A stretch of 64,000 nucleotides of DNA from contig DFNI01000044.1 of NCBI GenBank assembly GCA_002375995.1, positions 29,763-93,762 of the forward strand. The letters are read 5' to 3'. A program made the translations under genes and the position numbers. The notes below the pieces were generated by a model. It searched no databases. It saw only the letters and a program-made list of their open reading frames with translations, and was not told the origin of the DNA. The DNA is from Acetothermia bacterium UBA3571 (GTDB lineage Bacteria > Bipolaricaulota > Bipolaricaulia > Bipolaricaulales > Bipolaricaulaceae). Positions 24,615 to 33,230 of the stretch are shown here, piece by piece (the stretch's first letter is position 1; every line of letters begins with the position of its first letter).

Positions 24615-25291
24615 CCCTCCGCCTGGAACTTGTAGCCCACCCCGTGCACGGTGACGATGAACCGGGGATTCTTGGGGTCGGGCTCTATCTTGTGCCGGAG
24701 GTTCTTGATGTGGGAGTCGATGGTACGGGGGAAGGAGGCGTAGGAGCGCTCCTGCACCGCCGAGAGGAGCTCCCTCCGGGTGAAGACCTTCCCCGGGTGC
24801 CGAGCGAGATACGCCAACAGGTCGAATTCAATGGGCGTAAGCTCGACGAGCTTGCCCTCGAGCCTTACTTCCCTTGAGCCGAGATCGATCTCCAGGGGAC
24901 CGAAAGAGAGGCGCTCCGGCTCCCTGATGCCCTCCGCGCGGCGCAGCACCGCCCGGACCCGGGCTGCCAGTTCCCGGAGGGAGAAGGGTTTGGTCACGTA
25001 ATCGTCGGCACCGAGCTCCAACCCGGCCACCCGGTCCGCCTCCTCGGAGAGGGCGGTGAGCATGATGATGGGGACGTCCGATTCCCGGCGGATCTTGCGC
25101 GCAAGCTCCAGTCCGTGGAGCTTGGGGAGCATGAGGTCAAGGATGATGAGGTCCGGGGAGAGCTCCTGATAACGCCGCCAACCTTCCTCGCCGTCGAAGG
25201 CCACCTCCACGCGATATCCCTCCCGCATGAGGTAAGCCTGCACCATCCGGGCGATCTCCCGTTCATCCTCCACCAAAAGGATCGTTTTCAT
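24611..25291 (-). CDS. OmpR-family response regulator
   Basis: A 226-residue regulator with a receiver domain (acidic pocket EDE near residue 9, phosphorylated Asp52 in LIILDLMLP, Thr in IMLTALSEE, Lys in YVTKPFS) and a C-terminal winged helix (ELTPIEFDLLAYLARHPGKVFTRRELL ... RTIDSHIKNLRHKIE ... VHGVGYKFQ). It is the first gene of the pair and partner of the sensor kinase. A TATACT box on the minus strand at 25302-25307 ends ten bases before the ATG, and no ribosome site is seen, so the leader is very short or absent. Confidence 0.92.
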   Translation of the reverse strand: MKTILLVEDEREIARMVQAYLMREGYRVEVAFDGEEGWRRYQELSPDLIILDLMLPKLHGLELARKIRRESDVPIIMLTALSEEADRVAGLELGADDYVTKPFSLRELAARVRAVLRRAEGIREPERLSFGPLEIDLGSREVRLEGKLVELTPIEFDLLAYLARHPGKVFTRRELLSAVQERSYASFPRTIDSHIKNLRHKIEPDPKNPRFIVTVHGVGYKFQAEG

Positions 25292-25301
25292 AACGAAAAA
25301 G

Positions 25302-25307
25302 AGTATA
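25302..25307 (-). promoter_or_regulatory. -10 box of the two-component operon
   Basis: On the minus strand TATACT ends ten bases before the response regulator ATG at 25291. No convincing -35 is seen. The leader would be about three bases or none, and no ribosome site is present. Confidence 0.45.
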
Positions 25308-25405
25308 CAGGGGCAACGCGGGGCTGCCCCTGGGAGTTATCACTGCAAAGCGGGCTCTTGCGTGCACCCATTATCCCGTCCCCCTCTGCAAAGGCCATGA
25401 AGAGG

Positions 25406-25435
25406 TTGCGAAGATTCTGTGGAGGCCCGTAAGAT
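25406..25435 (+). promoter_or_regulatory. promoter of the ADP-forming acyl-CoA synthetase gene
   Basis: TTGCGA (25406-25411), 18-bp spacer, TAAGAT (25430-25435). The ATG at 25445 begins nine bases after the -10 box, so the message is leaderless or nearly so. No ribosome site is present. Confidence 0.55.
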
Positions 25436-25444
25436 GAATTTACT

Positions 25445-27532
25445 ATGGGACTTGAGGGTCTTCTTTACCCGAAATCGGTGGCCCTGATCGGCGCATCGCC
25501 CAAGGAAGGGAAACTCGGGAACGTCCTCTTCAAGAACATGTCCACCTTCCCCGGCCGCTTTTATCCCGTAAACCCGAACTACGAGGAGATCGAAGGAATC
25601 AAATGTTATCCCAACGTATCCTCGCTTCCGGAAGTGGTGGACCTGGCGGTGGTGATCATTCCCGCGGACCCGGCCTTGCGGGTGATCGAGGAGTGTGGCC
25701 GGGTGGGGGTGCGGAACGTGGTGGTAATCACCGCCGGGTTCAAGGAGGCGGGGCCAGAGGGGGCTGAGAGGGAAAGAAAGCTCGTAGAGATCGCTAAACG
25801 ATACGGGATCAATGTGCTCGGTCCCAACTGCTTCGGCCTGATCTCCACCGAGGTGGGCCTCAACACCACCTTCGCCCTGAAGACCGCCCTCCCCGGGAAC
25901 ATCGCCTTCCTTTCCCAATCCGGGGCGTTCTGCACCTCGGTGTTGGACTGGGCGTGGGAGGAGAAGCTGGGGTTCTCCCACTTCGTGTCCCTGGGAAACA
26001 AGGCGGTCCTCAATGAGTCCCACTTCCTTAAACCCTTCGCCGAAGACCCCGATACCAAGGTGATCGTGGCTTATCTCGAAGGGATCGCGGACGGGGAGGC
26101 CTTCATCCGGATAGCCCGGGAAGTGGTGAAGACCACCCCCATTGTGGTCCTCAAGGCCGGGCGCACCGAGGCGGGGGCACGGGCCGTATCCTCCCACACC
26201 GGGACCCTGGCGGGGTCCAACGTGGCTTATGAGGCGGCCTTTCGCAAATGCGGGGTGATCATGGCGCGGAACGTGGAAGAACTCTTCGATTACGCCTATG
26301 TGCTTGCCAAGCAACCCCTTCCCAAGGGGAGGCGCGTGGGGGTGATGACCAACGCCGGGGGGGCGGGGGTGATGGCCTCCGATGCGGTGGAGGAGTACGA
26401 GCTTGAGCTCGCCCGTTTCTCCGAAGAGACCATGAAGACCCTGCGGGAATTCCTCCCCCCGGCGGCCAACATCTACAACCCCGTGGACATACTGGGCGAT
26501 GCCCACCCCGACCGATATGAGCGCGCATTGGACCTTGTGATCAACGATCCCAACGTGGACATGGTGGTGGCCCTCACGGCGCCGGCCCCCCTGATCCCCT
26601 TCGGGGTGCTCTCCCGGATCGTGGCTGCGGCCAAGGAGAAGGCCGAGAAACCGCTCACGGTGAGCTTCATGGCCGGAGAGCTGGGTGAGGAGGCGGAGGA
26701 GACCCTGCGGGAGGCGGGGATCCCGAGTTACTTCGACCCCGCCCGGGCGGTGCGGGCCCTGGCGGTGCTCCACCGGTATGCGGAGGTGCGCAAGAAGGAA
26801 TGGAAGGAGCCCCGGCGGCTGAAGGTGGATCGCTCAAAGGTGCGGGAGCTCCTTGCGCGCGCCCACAGGGAAGGGCGGACGCAACTGGGGGTGGAGGCCA
26901 TGGAAATCCTCTCGGCCTACGGGATTCCCACGGCCCCAGGCCGTCTCGCCCGCACCCCGAAGGAGGCCGGGGAGATCGCGAAGGCCGTCGGAGATGAAGT
27001 GGTGTTGAAGCTCGTGTCCCCGGAACTCACCCACAAGACCGACGTGGGAGGAGTGACCTTGGGGCTCCGGCCAGAGGAGGTGGAGGCCGCGGCCCAGGAG
27101 ATGCTTACCCGGATCGCGGCGCGCTTCCCCCAGGTCCGGATCGAGGGGCTATTGGTGCAGCGCCAGCTTCCCCCGGGACAGGAGCTGATCATTGGCTCTG
27201 TCCGGGACCCCCAATTCGGCCCCTTGGTGATGTTCGGGTTCGGGGGGATATTCGTGGAAATACTGCGAGACGTGGTCTTCGGGGTGGCCCCCCTTTCCCC
27301 GGATGAGGCCCGGGAGCTGGTGGAGTCCATGCGGGGCTATAGCCTCCTGCGCGGGGCGCGGGGGAGGAAGGGGGTAGCGGTGGACGCAGTAGTAGAGGCG
27401 GTGGAGCGGATCTCACACCTCGTCTATGATTTCCCGGAGATAGTGGAGTTGGACGTGAACCCGCTCCTTGCCTATCCGGACGGCGTTGTGGCCGTAGACC
27501 TTAGGATCACCGTATCTCGGGAGGTAACGTGA
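25445..27532 (+). CDS. ADP-forming acyl-CoA synthetase (acetate-CoA ligase, ADP-forming), alpha-beta fusion
   Basis: Converts acyl-CoA, ADP and phosphate to the acid, CoA and ATP, giving substrate-level ATP in fermentation. At 695 residues the alpha and beta subunits are fused. The order is a CoA-binding domain (about 1-130, with SVALIGASPKEGKLGN), a succinyl-CoA-synthetase-like domain with the phosphorylated His at about residue 251 in SSHTGTLAG, then an ATP-grasp domain (about 475-690). The ATG lies nine bases after TAAGAT, itself 18 bp from TTGCGA, so the message looks leaderless. Acetyl-CoA is the usual substrate, but other acyl groups are possible. Confidence 0.9.
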   Translation: MGLEGLLYPKSVALIGASPKEGKLGNVLFKNMSTFPGRFYPVNPNYEEIEGIKCYPNVSSLPEVVDLAVVIIPADPALRVIEECGRVGVRNVVVITAGFKEAGPEGAERERKLVEIAKRYGINVLGPNCFGLISTEVGLNTTFALKTALPGNIAFLSQSGAFCTSVLDWAWEEKLGFSHFVSLGNKAVLNESHFLKPFAEDPDTKVIVAYLEGIADGEAFIRIAREVVKTTPIVVLKAGRTEAGARAVSSHTGTLAGSNVAYEAAFRKCGVIMARNVEELFDYAYVLAKQPLPKGRRVGVMTNAGGAGVMASDAVEEYELELARFSEETMKTLREFLPPAANIYNPVDILGDAHPDRYERALDLVINDPNVDMVVALTAPAPLIPFGVLSRIVAAAKEKAEKPLTVSFMAGELGEEAEETLREAGIPSYFDPARAVRALAVLHRYAEVRKKEWKEPRRLKVDRSKVRELLARAHREGRTQLGVEAMEILSAYGIPTAPGRLARTPKEAGEIAKAVGDEVVLKLVSPELTHKTDVGGVTLGLRPEEVEAAAQEMLTRIAARFPQVRIEGLLVQRQLPPGQELIIGSVRDPQFGPLVMFGFGGIFVEILRDVVFGVAPLSPDEARELVESMRGYSLLRGARGRKGVAVDAVVEAVERISHLVYDFPEIVELDVNPLLAYPDGVVAVDLRITVSREVT

Positions 27533-28566
27533 GGCGGGTTTACTTCGCAGCGGCGGAGGAAAAGGCGGGGAAGACCGCGGTGATTCTGGGCCTTTCCCAG
27601 GTACTGGGGAACGGCGTGCGGTACCTTAAGCCGGTGGGGTGGGCCAACACCTACCGGAGCGGGAGGCCGTTCGACCGCGACGGGGAGGTGGTGGCCGCGG
27701 CCCTGGGCCTCGGCGATCCTGAATCGTTGGTGCCCTTGGTAGGGGTGGACTATCCCCGGTATTGGCGTCCCCCGGAGGACGCCTGGGACCGGATAACCGC
27801 CCCCGTGCCCGAGGACGGGGAATGGCTGTTGATAGAGGGCCGGCGCTGGTTCGGGCGGGGGCTTTTCTCCGGCTTAAGCGATGTGGAGCTTGCGCAAAGG
27901 CTTGATGCTTCCATCGTTCTCGTGGGCCAGTATGAGGGAGAGCCCTCGGTGGACCGGATCCTGCGTGCGGTCCGCCTGTTAGGAGATGCGCTCTGCGGAG
28001 TGATCTTCAACGGGGTGGACGCGGAGGCTGAGCTCCGCGAGGTGCGGGGGTTCGTGGCCCCGGCCCTGGAAGAGAGAGGAATACCCGTTTTGGGGATCGT
28101 CCCGTTCGAGCGCAGGCTGCGAACGGTGACCCTAGCGGAGGTGGCGGAAGCCCTGGGAGGGGAGGTTTTGGTAAAAGGGGACCTCGGGGCCGGAGTGGAG
28201 AGGTTCTTGGTGGGGGCCATGAGCGGGGAGGCGGCGCTCCGGTACCTGCGCCGCATTCCGGGGAGGCTGGCGGTGGTCACGGGAGGGGATCGGGCCGATA
28301 TTCAGTCCGCCGCCCTCTCCTGTGAGCGGGTGAAAGGCCTCATCCTCACCGGCTGGCTCCGGCCCGAGCGTTCCATCCTATCCCGGGCCGTGGAGCGGAA
28401 CGTCTCGGTGATCCTCGTCCCCCAGGACACCATGACCGCCGCGGAGACCGCCGAGGGCCTTCTGGGGCGGGCGCCGGTGCGGAAGGAACATTTGGCGCTG
28501 TTGCGGGAGCTTGTGGCGGAAGGGATAGACGTGGAAAGGTTAAAGGAGCGTGCAAATGGGGGGTGA
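27529..28566 (+). CDS. P-loop/DRTGG-domain protein, phosphotransacetylase N-terminal type
   Basis: A 345-residue protein with a BioD-like P-loop domain (FAAAEEKAGKTAVILGLSQ at the N-terminus, about 1-215) and a DRTGG domain (about 216-330; RLAVVTGGDRADIQSAAL and the LTGWLRPE segment). This is the arrangement found at the N-terminus of long phosphotransacetylases and in stand-alone archaeal proteins. It has no acetyltransferase domain, so it is likely regulatory for the acyl-CoA synthetase it follows. The GTG start overlaps the synthetase stop (GTGA), a strong sign of coupling. Ligand and function are not established. Confidence 0.78.
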   Translation: MRRVYFAAAEEKAGKTAVILGLSQVLGNGVRYLKPVGWANTYRSGRPFDRDGEVVAAALGLGDPESLVPLVGVDYPRYWRPPEDAWDRITAPVPEDGEWLLIEGRRWFGRGLFSGLSDVELAQRLDASIVLVGQYEGEPSVDRILRAVRLLGDALCGVIFNGVDAEAELREVRGFVAPALEERGIPVLGIVPFERRLRTVTLAEVAEALGGEVLVKGDLGAGVERFLVGAMSGEAALRYLRRIPGRLAVVTGGDRADIQSAALSCERVKGLILTGWLRPERSILSRAVERNVSVILVPQDTMTAAETAEGLLGRAPVRKEHLALLRELVAEGIDVERLKERANGG

Positions 28567-28572
28567 TGGACC

Positions 28573-28914
28573 TTGCGGCTCTCGGACTACCGTTTCGGTT
28601 CCATAAGCGTGGACGGGGTCGCCTACACCGAAGACATCCAGGTCCTGCCTGACGGGGCGGTGAGGTCTTGGTGGCGGAAGGAGGGCCACCGGGTGCTGCC
28701 CGATGATCTGTCCGAGGCCCTGGCAGCGAATCCCGAGCTGATCATCATCGGGACAGGCTACGGGGGCAGGGTGGAGATCGCTGAAGAGACGAGGAAGTTG
28801 TTGGCGGAGCGCGGGATCGAGCTTCTGGCCTTGAAGACCGCGGAGGCGGTGGAGGCTTACAACGAGCTTTCTCCCAAGCGACGCGCCTGTGCCCTCCTCC
28901 ACCTCACCTGTTGA
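28573..28914 (+). CDS. Mth938-like (DUF498) protein
   Basis: A 113-residue protein of the Mth938/AAMDC fold. Family marks are the N-terminal FGSISVDGVAYTEDIQVLPDG, the central NPELIIIGTGYGG and the AVEAYNEL near the C-terminus. The family has no settled biochemical role; some members are assembly factors in respiratory complexes. The start is TTG at 28573 with a GGGGTGAT ribosome site six bases before it; an overlapping ATG at 28566 is out of frame. It follows the DRTGG gene by 6 bp, forming a three-gene unit with the acyl-CoA synthetase. Confidence 0.8.
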   Translation: MRLSDYRFGSISVDGVAYTEDIQVLPDGAVRSWWRKEGHRVLPDDLSEALAANPELIIIGTGYGGRVEIAEETRKLLAERGIELLALKTAEAVEAYNELSPKRRACALLHLTC

Positions 28915-28923
28915 GAATGCCTC

Positions 28924-28968
28924 CCACGGGGAGTCCTCCCTTCTTGGGCGACGGAGGACATCCCGTGG
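28924..28968. terminator. hairpin between convergent operons
   Basis: A 7-bp outer stem (28924-28930 with 28962-28968) and a 7-bp inner stem (28933-28939 with 28953-28959) separated by a small internal loop, in the gap between the Mth938-like gene and the aminotransferase gene. There is no T tract, so it may only stabilise 3' ends. Confidence 0.4.
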
Positions 28969-28977
28969 CCGGGCGAT

Positions 28978-30435
28978 TCAGCGACTGAATTTTTCCTCCG
29001 CTCGCGAGAAAGCGCGATCGAAGATCTCCAATGCTCTGTCTATGGTGGAATCCCGGATGGTGAGGGGAGGGATGAGCTGGAAGCGGTTGTGGAAGTATCC
29101 GCCCTTCTCGAAGACCATCCCTTCCTTGACACATTCCTCCAGGATGAAGGCGGCTTCCTCCGAAGCGGGTTCCCTGGTCTCCGGGTTCTTGACGAGCTCC
29201 AGTCCGATGTAGAGGCCTCTGGCGTTGATGTGTCCGATCAAGGAGTGGCGCTTCTGTAACTCCACGAGGCCCTGGTAGAATCTCTCCCCCTTCCTGCGGA
29301 CTTCGGCGAGGAAATCCTCCCGGGTCACCACCTCCAACACCTTGTTGGCCGCGGCACACGCGAGGACGTTGCCCGCCTGGGTGGAGACGTGGGCCCCGGG
29401 GCCCCAGGCCTCCAAGATGTCCGCCCGGGCCACCACCGCGGAAAGCGGGAGCCCCCCTCCCAGGGCCTTGGAGGTGAGCAACATGTCAACTTCCACTCCG
29501 TCCCACTCGGTGGCCCACAGCTTCCCCGTGCGACCGAGGCCGGTCTGGATCTCGTCCACGATGAGAAGAATCCCGTATTTGTCGGCAAGCTTGCGCAAGA
29601 GCTTGAGGTATCCGGGCGGGGGGATGATGTAGCCGGCGGAACTCTGGAACGGCTCTACTACGAACGCCGCCACGTTGGTAATGTTGTTCTTCGCCTCCCG
29701 GTACGGGGACTCCTTGCTCCCGAAGAAGTACTCCAAGTATTCCTCGAGCCGCTCGAGGCAGTATTCCTCCTCCGACTTCCCGGCCGGCGGGCTGCCGAAG
29801 GGGCACTGATACGGGTATGGGAAGGGGAAGTATCCCACGGCATTATCCTGAGGCGGGATGGGGTAGAAATAGGCCCACATACCGCCTTTGCCCGTGAGGG
29901 ACATCGTGCCGTAGGTCACGCCGTGGTAATCGCCGAAGGCCGTGAGGATAAATGGGCGGCCGGTGTAGTAGCGGGCGGCCCGGACCGCTAACTCCACCGC
30001 GTCCGAACCGGTGACGCCGAACATCACCCGGGCCTTCCCCCCTTTGATCGGGGTTATTTCCACTAGGCGCTCTGCAAGCTTGATGCGCTCAGGATGTGGG
30101 AGATCGAAATAGTGCACGAGCTTTTGAGACTGGGCGGCGATGATCTCGGCGATCTCCCGGTTACATTGGCCCAGGGCAGAGACGGAAAAGCCCGCCAAGA
30201 GGTCCACGTACTCCTTCCCGTCCACATCCATGAGGATGTCGTCCTCGGCACGTTCGATAATGGGCGGTACCTTGAACAGGGCGAGGCCCACCTGCCCGTA
30301 CGACTCCACAGCCAGCCACCGCCGAGCCCACTCCTTGCCCTTGTCCCCGAACGGGGCCTCCGCGATGCGCCGTTCCACTTCCTCTGGTGTAAGCTTAAGG
30401 CGTCTCCTCTGTTCTTCTAGCCTTCCGTCGAACAT
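28978..30435 (-). CDS. class III PLP-dependent aminotransferase
   Basis: A 485-residue aminotransferase of the 4-aminobutyrate/putrescine/diaminobutyrate group. Seen are MFGVTGSDAVELAVRAARYYTGR (cofactor phosphate), FGDYHGVTYGTMSLTG, LIVDEIQTGLGRTGKLWA and the PLP Lys at about residue 323 in LLTSKALGGGLP. An insertion near residues 200-265 (proline- and aromatic-rich, PYPYQCPFGSPP) is longer than in ArgD-like enzymes. The ATG at 30435 has AAGGAGGG at the right distance; the longer reading from 30516 lacks this. It closes the seven-gene minus-strand operon, so it probably acts on the amine brought in by the upstream ABC importer. Confidence 0.88.
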   Translation of the reverse strand: MFDGRLEEQRRRLKLTPEEVERRIAEAPFGDKGKEWARRWLAVESYGQVGLALFKVPPIIERAEDDILMDVDGKEYVDLLAGFSVSALGQCNREIAEIIAAQSQKLVHYFDLPHPERIKLAERLVEITPIKGGKARVMFGVTGSDAVELAVRAARYYTGRPFILTAFGDYHGVTYGTMSLTGKGGMWAYFYPIPPQDNAVGYFPFPYPYQCPFGSPPAGKSEEEYCLERLEEYLEYFFGSKESPYREAKNNITNVAAFVVEPFQSSAGYIIPPPGYLKLLRKLADKYGILLIVDEIQTGLGRTGKLWATEWDGVEVDMLLTSKALGGGLPLSAVVARADILEAWGPGAHVSTQAGNVLACAAANKVLEVVTREDFLAEVRRKGERFYQGLVELQKRHSLIGHINARGLYIGLELVKNPETREPASEEAAFILEECVKEGMVFEKGGYFHNRFQLIPPLTIRDSTIDRALEIFDRAFSRAEEKFSR

Positions 30436-30482
30436 CCAATTCCCTCCTTTCGCCATGCCTCTGCCACCGCGGCCCGAGGGCC

Positions 30483-31511
30483 TCAACGGAGGTAAATCGG
30501 ATTGGCGATAATCCAATGGCGGCCTTCCCGGTAGACCTCCACTCGGTACGGGCCGGCGCCTGCGATCCGGAACGAGACTTCTTCACCCTCGGCTTCTGAT
30601 ACGACCATCCCCCCCTTTATCAGGAGGATGTGCCCCGCATAGGGGAGTGACACGCGGAGCTCAACTTCGCGTTCTCCCCCGGGGGAGAGCCCTTCCCCTG
30701 GGGGAATTGCTCCCTCGTCCGTGAGCGCCACCACCGCCGTACCCGCAGCAGGGCAGAGGTAATCGAACCCCACGAAGAAATTCCCTGCCGCCAGGCTCCG
30801 GTAGATGAGGCTCCGGTCCGCATCCAGCACGCCCTGTAGGCGCTCCCGCAATAGGAGGTGTACCCGCAAGGCCCGAAAGGCCTTCTCGTATGGGAGGATG
30901 ACCTCGTCCCCCCAGCGGGCGACGCGCTCCGCGTGCGCGTCCAGCCCTCCGAGTCCTACCACGCGCCCCCGCGCCAGAAGCTCGTCCCACTTTCTCAGCG
31001 CTGCTATGTTCGGAGCGGCATAGCCCAACACTTCTCCTGGAGGCCTCTCGAGGCCACGCTCGCCGAGGAGCTGGTGGAGATCCGCGGTCAAGTTCCATAC
31101 CTCGATCCCATCGAACCTCTCCACGCTCCAGTCCCGCCACGGGAGAGGAGGATCGTCGATAATGGGGCTCCCCTGGTAGAAGGGGTGGGCGACGAAGGCG
31201 AGTCCCCCCTGGGCCTTAGCGGCATCGATCCCCTCCTGGGGCGACACATCCGGAGGGATCAGTTCCGTGATGCCCAGAGCGAGCATGTGGTTTCCTCCAG
31301 GCCGCGTGACCTCCTCGCCTGCTAACACCAACGTACCTCCGTGCCAACCCTCGTACTCCCGGGCCCGTAGGTCGTTGTGGTCGGTGATGATCAAGAAGTC
31401 CAACCCCGCGGCTCGGGCCGCGGCGATCACCTCGCTTATGGCCCCCTCGCCATCGGAGAAGGCAGTGTGGACGTGAACAGCACCCACGTATTCGTATAAC
31501 CCGACGCTCAC
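30483..31511 (-). CDS. PHP-domain metal-dependent phosphoesterase-like protein
   Basis: A 342-residue protein whose N-terminal two thirds is a PHP domain: VHVHTAFSDGEG (metal-binding HxH), ITDHNDL, LAGEEVT, FVAHPF and GLGGLDAH provide the usual metal ligands. The last 90 residues are strand-rich and unlike PHP. Close PHP proteins hydrolyse small phosphoesters or nucleotides; whether this one is a hydrolase for the imported substrate is inference. The GTG at 31511 overlaps the stop of the permease gene before it, and the aminotransferase follows after 47 bp. Confidence 0.8.
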   Translation of the reverse strand: MSVGLYEYVGAVHVHTAFSDGEGAISEVIAAARAAGLDFLIITDHNDLRAREYEGWHGGTLVLAGEEVTRPGGNHMLALGITELIPPDVSPQEGIDAAKAQGGLAFVAHPFYQGSPIIDDPPLPWRDWSVERFDGIEVWNLTADLHQLLGERGLERPPGEVLGYAAPNIAALRKWDELLARGRVVGLGGLDAHAERVARWGDEVILPYEKAFRALRVHLLLRERLQGVLDADRSLIYRSLAAGNFFVGFDYLCPAAGTAVVALTDEGAIPPGEGLSPGGEREVELRVSLPYAGHILLIKGGMVVSEAEGEEVSFRIAGAGPYRVEVYREGRHWIIANPIYLR

Positions 31512-32332
31512 TCCCGCGCCCCCTTTGTCCGGAGCTTCCCGGCCCCGACCCGGGTGGAGATCAACGTCATCCCCAGGAAAGCCAAGATAGAAGTGGCGAC
31601 GAGGATGCCCGAGATGGCGCTCGCCGTGCGGATGTCATCGATCAGGCTCCGGTAGAGGAGGAGGGGCATTGTCCTCCAACCGAAGCCAGCGATCATGGAC
31701 GTGACCTCAAATTCTCCCATGGAGATCGCGAACACCAGCAACGACCCAGCGAGGATCCCCGGGATCACGTTGGGGATGAGGACGTAGCGAAACCGCTGCC
31801 ACAGGTTGGCCCCGAGGCTCGCGGCTGCCTCCGAGAGCGTCCGCTCGTCGATGGTCTGGAACGCGGCGAGGACGTTCCGGAACATGAAAGGGAACCCCAA
31901 TGTCGCGTGGGCGAAGACCGCCAGCATCAGCGAACCGCTCCACGCGAGGGGAGGACGATTAAATGCTTGTACGAATCCAGTACCTACCACGATCGGAGGG
32001 AAGATCAGCGGGAAGATCTTGAACGCCGACCTCAGCAGCCCTCCTGCCCGCCCACGCAGGCGGTTGATGGCATAGGCTGCGGGGACACAGATGAAGACGT
32101 CGATCGCCACCGCGCTCACGGCCACGAGTAGCGAGGTGATGAGCCCCTGGTAGTACTTGTGGCGGTGGAAGATCTTGAGGTACCACCGCACGGTGAACCC
32201 CTCGGGGACAATATCCATCCACAACGTGCTGAAGGAGAAGATGAGGGGAACGAGGAGCGGCAACACGATGTAGAGAATCAGGAAGACGAGGACGACCTTC
32301 TGTACGAGGTCAACGACGACCTCCTTCCTCAT
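31508..32332 (-). CDS. ABC transporter permease (PotC/ThiP-like), second
   Basis: A 274-residue inner-membrane permease with about six helices. The coupling motif is EAAASLGANLWQRFRYVLIPNVIPGILAG, the typical binding-protein-dependent permease loop, and residues 66-71 (PAAYAINR) are typical of the PotC/PhnV/FbpB-like group. It overlaps the first permease by 4 bp (ATGA) and the PHP gene by 4 bp. The importer class handles polyamines, aminoethylphosphonate, ferric iron or thiamine; the aminotransferase at the operon end makes an amine substrate the likeliest. Confidence 0.88.
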   Translation of the reverse strand: MRKEVVVDLVQKVVLVFLILYIVLPLLVPLIFSFSTLWMDIVPEGFTVRWYLKIFHRHKYYQGLITSLLVAVSAVAIDVFICVPAAYAINRLRGRAGGLLRSAFKIFPLIFPPIVVGTGFVQAFNRPPLAWSGSLMLAVFAHATLGFPFMFRNVLAAFQTIDERTLSEAAASLGANLWQRFRYVLIPNVIPGILAGSLLVFAISMGEFEVTSMIAGFGWRTMPLLLYRSLIDDIRTASAISGILVATSILAFLGMTLISTRVGAGKLRTKGARE

Positions 32333-33168
32333 CGTCCCTCACCTCCTGGCCGCAGGCGCCTCTCGATCCAGTTGAGGGTAAGGAGGGAAACCACGATGAT
32401 CACAATGAGGACCACCGCCAACGCGCTCGCCTGGGGGATGTTGTAGTTGCTCTCAGAGGCATGGGAGTAGATCTGGAGTGACAACAGGGATTTCGCCATG
32501 CCGGTCAGCGCCAAGGCGGTGCCAAACGCCGCCAGCATCCCCGCGAGCACGATGGAGATCCCGGCGATGAACCCGGGGGCCAACACCGGGATGATGACAT
32601 AGATCCACACCTGCCACGCCTTGGCTCCTAAGTTCCTGGCAGCCTCGATCAGGGAACGGTCGAGGTTCAGGAACACCGAAGCCATGGTGAGAGTCATCAG
32701 GGGAATGTTGTAAAACGAATAAGTGACCACCAATCCGTGCCAGGAATAGAGATCGAACTTTGGGATTCCCAGATACCGACTAAGAATGATGTTGAAGACC
32801 CCGTTCCGCCCCAAAAGGACGATGAACGCGAACGCCACTACGAGACTGGAAAGGGTCATGGGGAGGGAATAGAAAGAAAGGAGCACCCCGCGGACCTTCG
32901 GGGACATGCGGCTCGCCAGGAGGCCCACAAACGTCCCTCCCACGGCACCCACCAACGTACACGCCCCAGCGAACCACAGGGTGTTCTTCAACGAGCCCAG
33001 GTACCTGGCTTGGGTGAAGGCGTTGAGGTAGTTCTGCACGGTGCAGTGGCCCGTGAAGTTGTCGGTGAAGCTTCGCAGCACTACCCTTGTCAGGGGGTAG
33101 AACACGAAGAGTCCCAGAAACACCGTGATCGGTATCAGGAAGAACCACTCGTGCGAGAAGCGTCTCAT
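32329..33168 (-). CDS. ABC transporter permease (PotB-like), first
   Basis: A 279-residue permease with the first helix at about residues 8-28 (FFLIPITVFLGLFVFYPLTRVVLRSF), a periplasmic loop, and the coupling motif EAARNLGAKAWQVWIYVIIPVLAPGFIAG. The start is the ATG at 33168; the longer reading to 33567 is in the frame opposite the binding-protein gene and is a shadow. It is separated from the binding-protein gene by a GC-rich 14-bp perfect stem (33187-33219). The stop overlaps the next permease start (ATGA). Confidence 0.88.
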   Translation of the reverse strand: MRRFSHEWFFLIPITVFLGLFVFYPLTRVVLRSFTDNFTGHCTVQNYLNAFTQARYLGSLKNTLWFAGACTLVGAVGGTFVGLLASRMSPKVRGVLLSFYSLPMTLSSLVVAFAFIVLLGRNGVFNIILSRYLGIPKFDLYSWHGLVVTYSFYNIPLMTLTMASVFLNLDRSLIEAARNLGAKAWQVWIYVIIPVLAPGFIAGISIVLAGMLAAFGTALALTGMAKSLLSLQIYSHASESNYNIPQASALAVVLIVIIVVSLLTLNWIERRLRPGGEGR

Positions 33169-33186
33169 CTGCCCCCTCCGGAGGAA

Positions 33187-33219
33187 GGGGGCGGGGAGGG
33201 TAAATCCCTCCCCGCCCCC
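33187..33219 (-). other. intercistronic hairpin between the amine-type binding protein and permease genes
   Basis: Perfect 14-bp G+C stem (33187-33200 with 33206-33219) and five-base loop. There is no T tract in the direction of transcription, so it is more likely an mRNA-stabilising element than a full terminator. Confidence 0.75.
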
Positions 33220-33230
33220 CGCATCGGGGC

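Noticed and set aside
25340..26773. 477-residue minus-strand frame opposite the acyl-CoA synthetase
   Set aside because: Shadow; crosses a promoter region and has no domain pattern.
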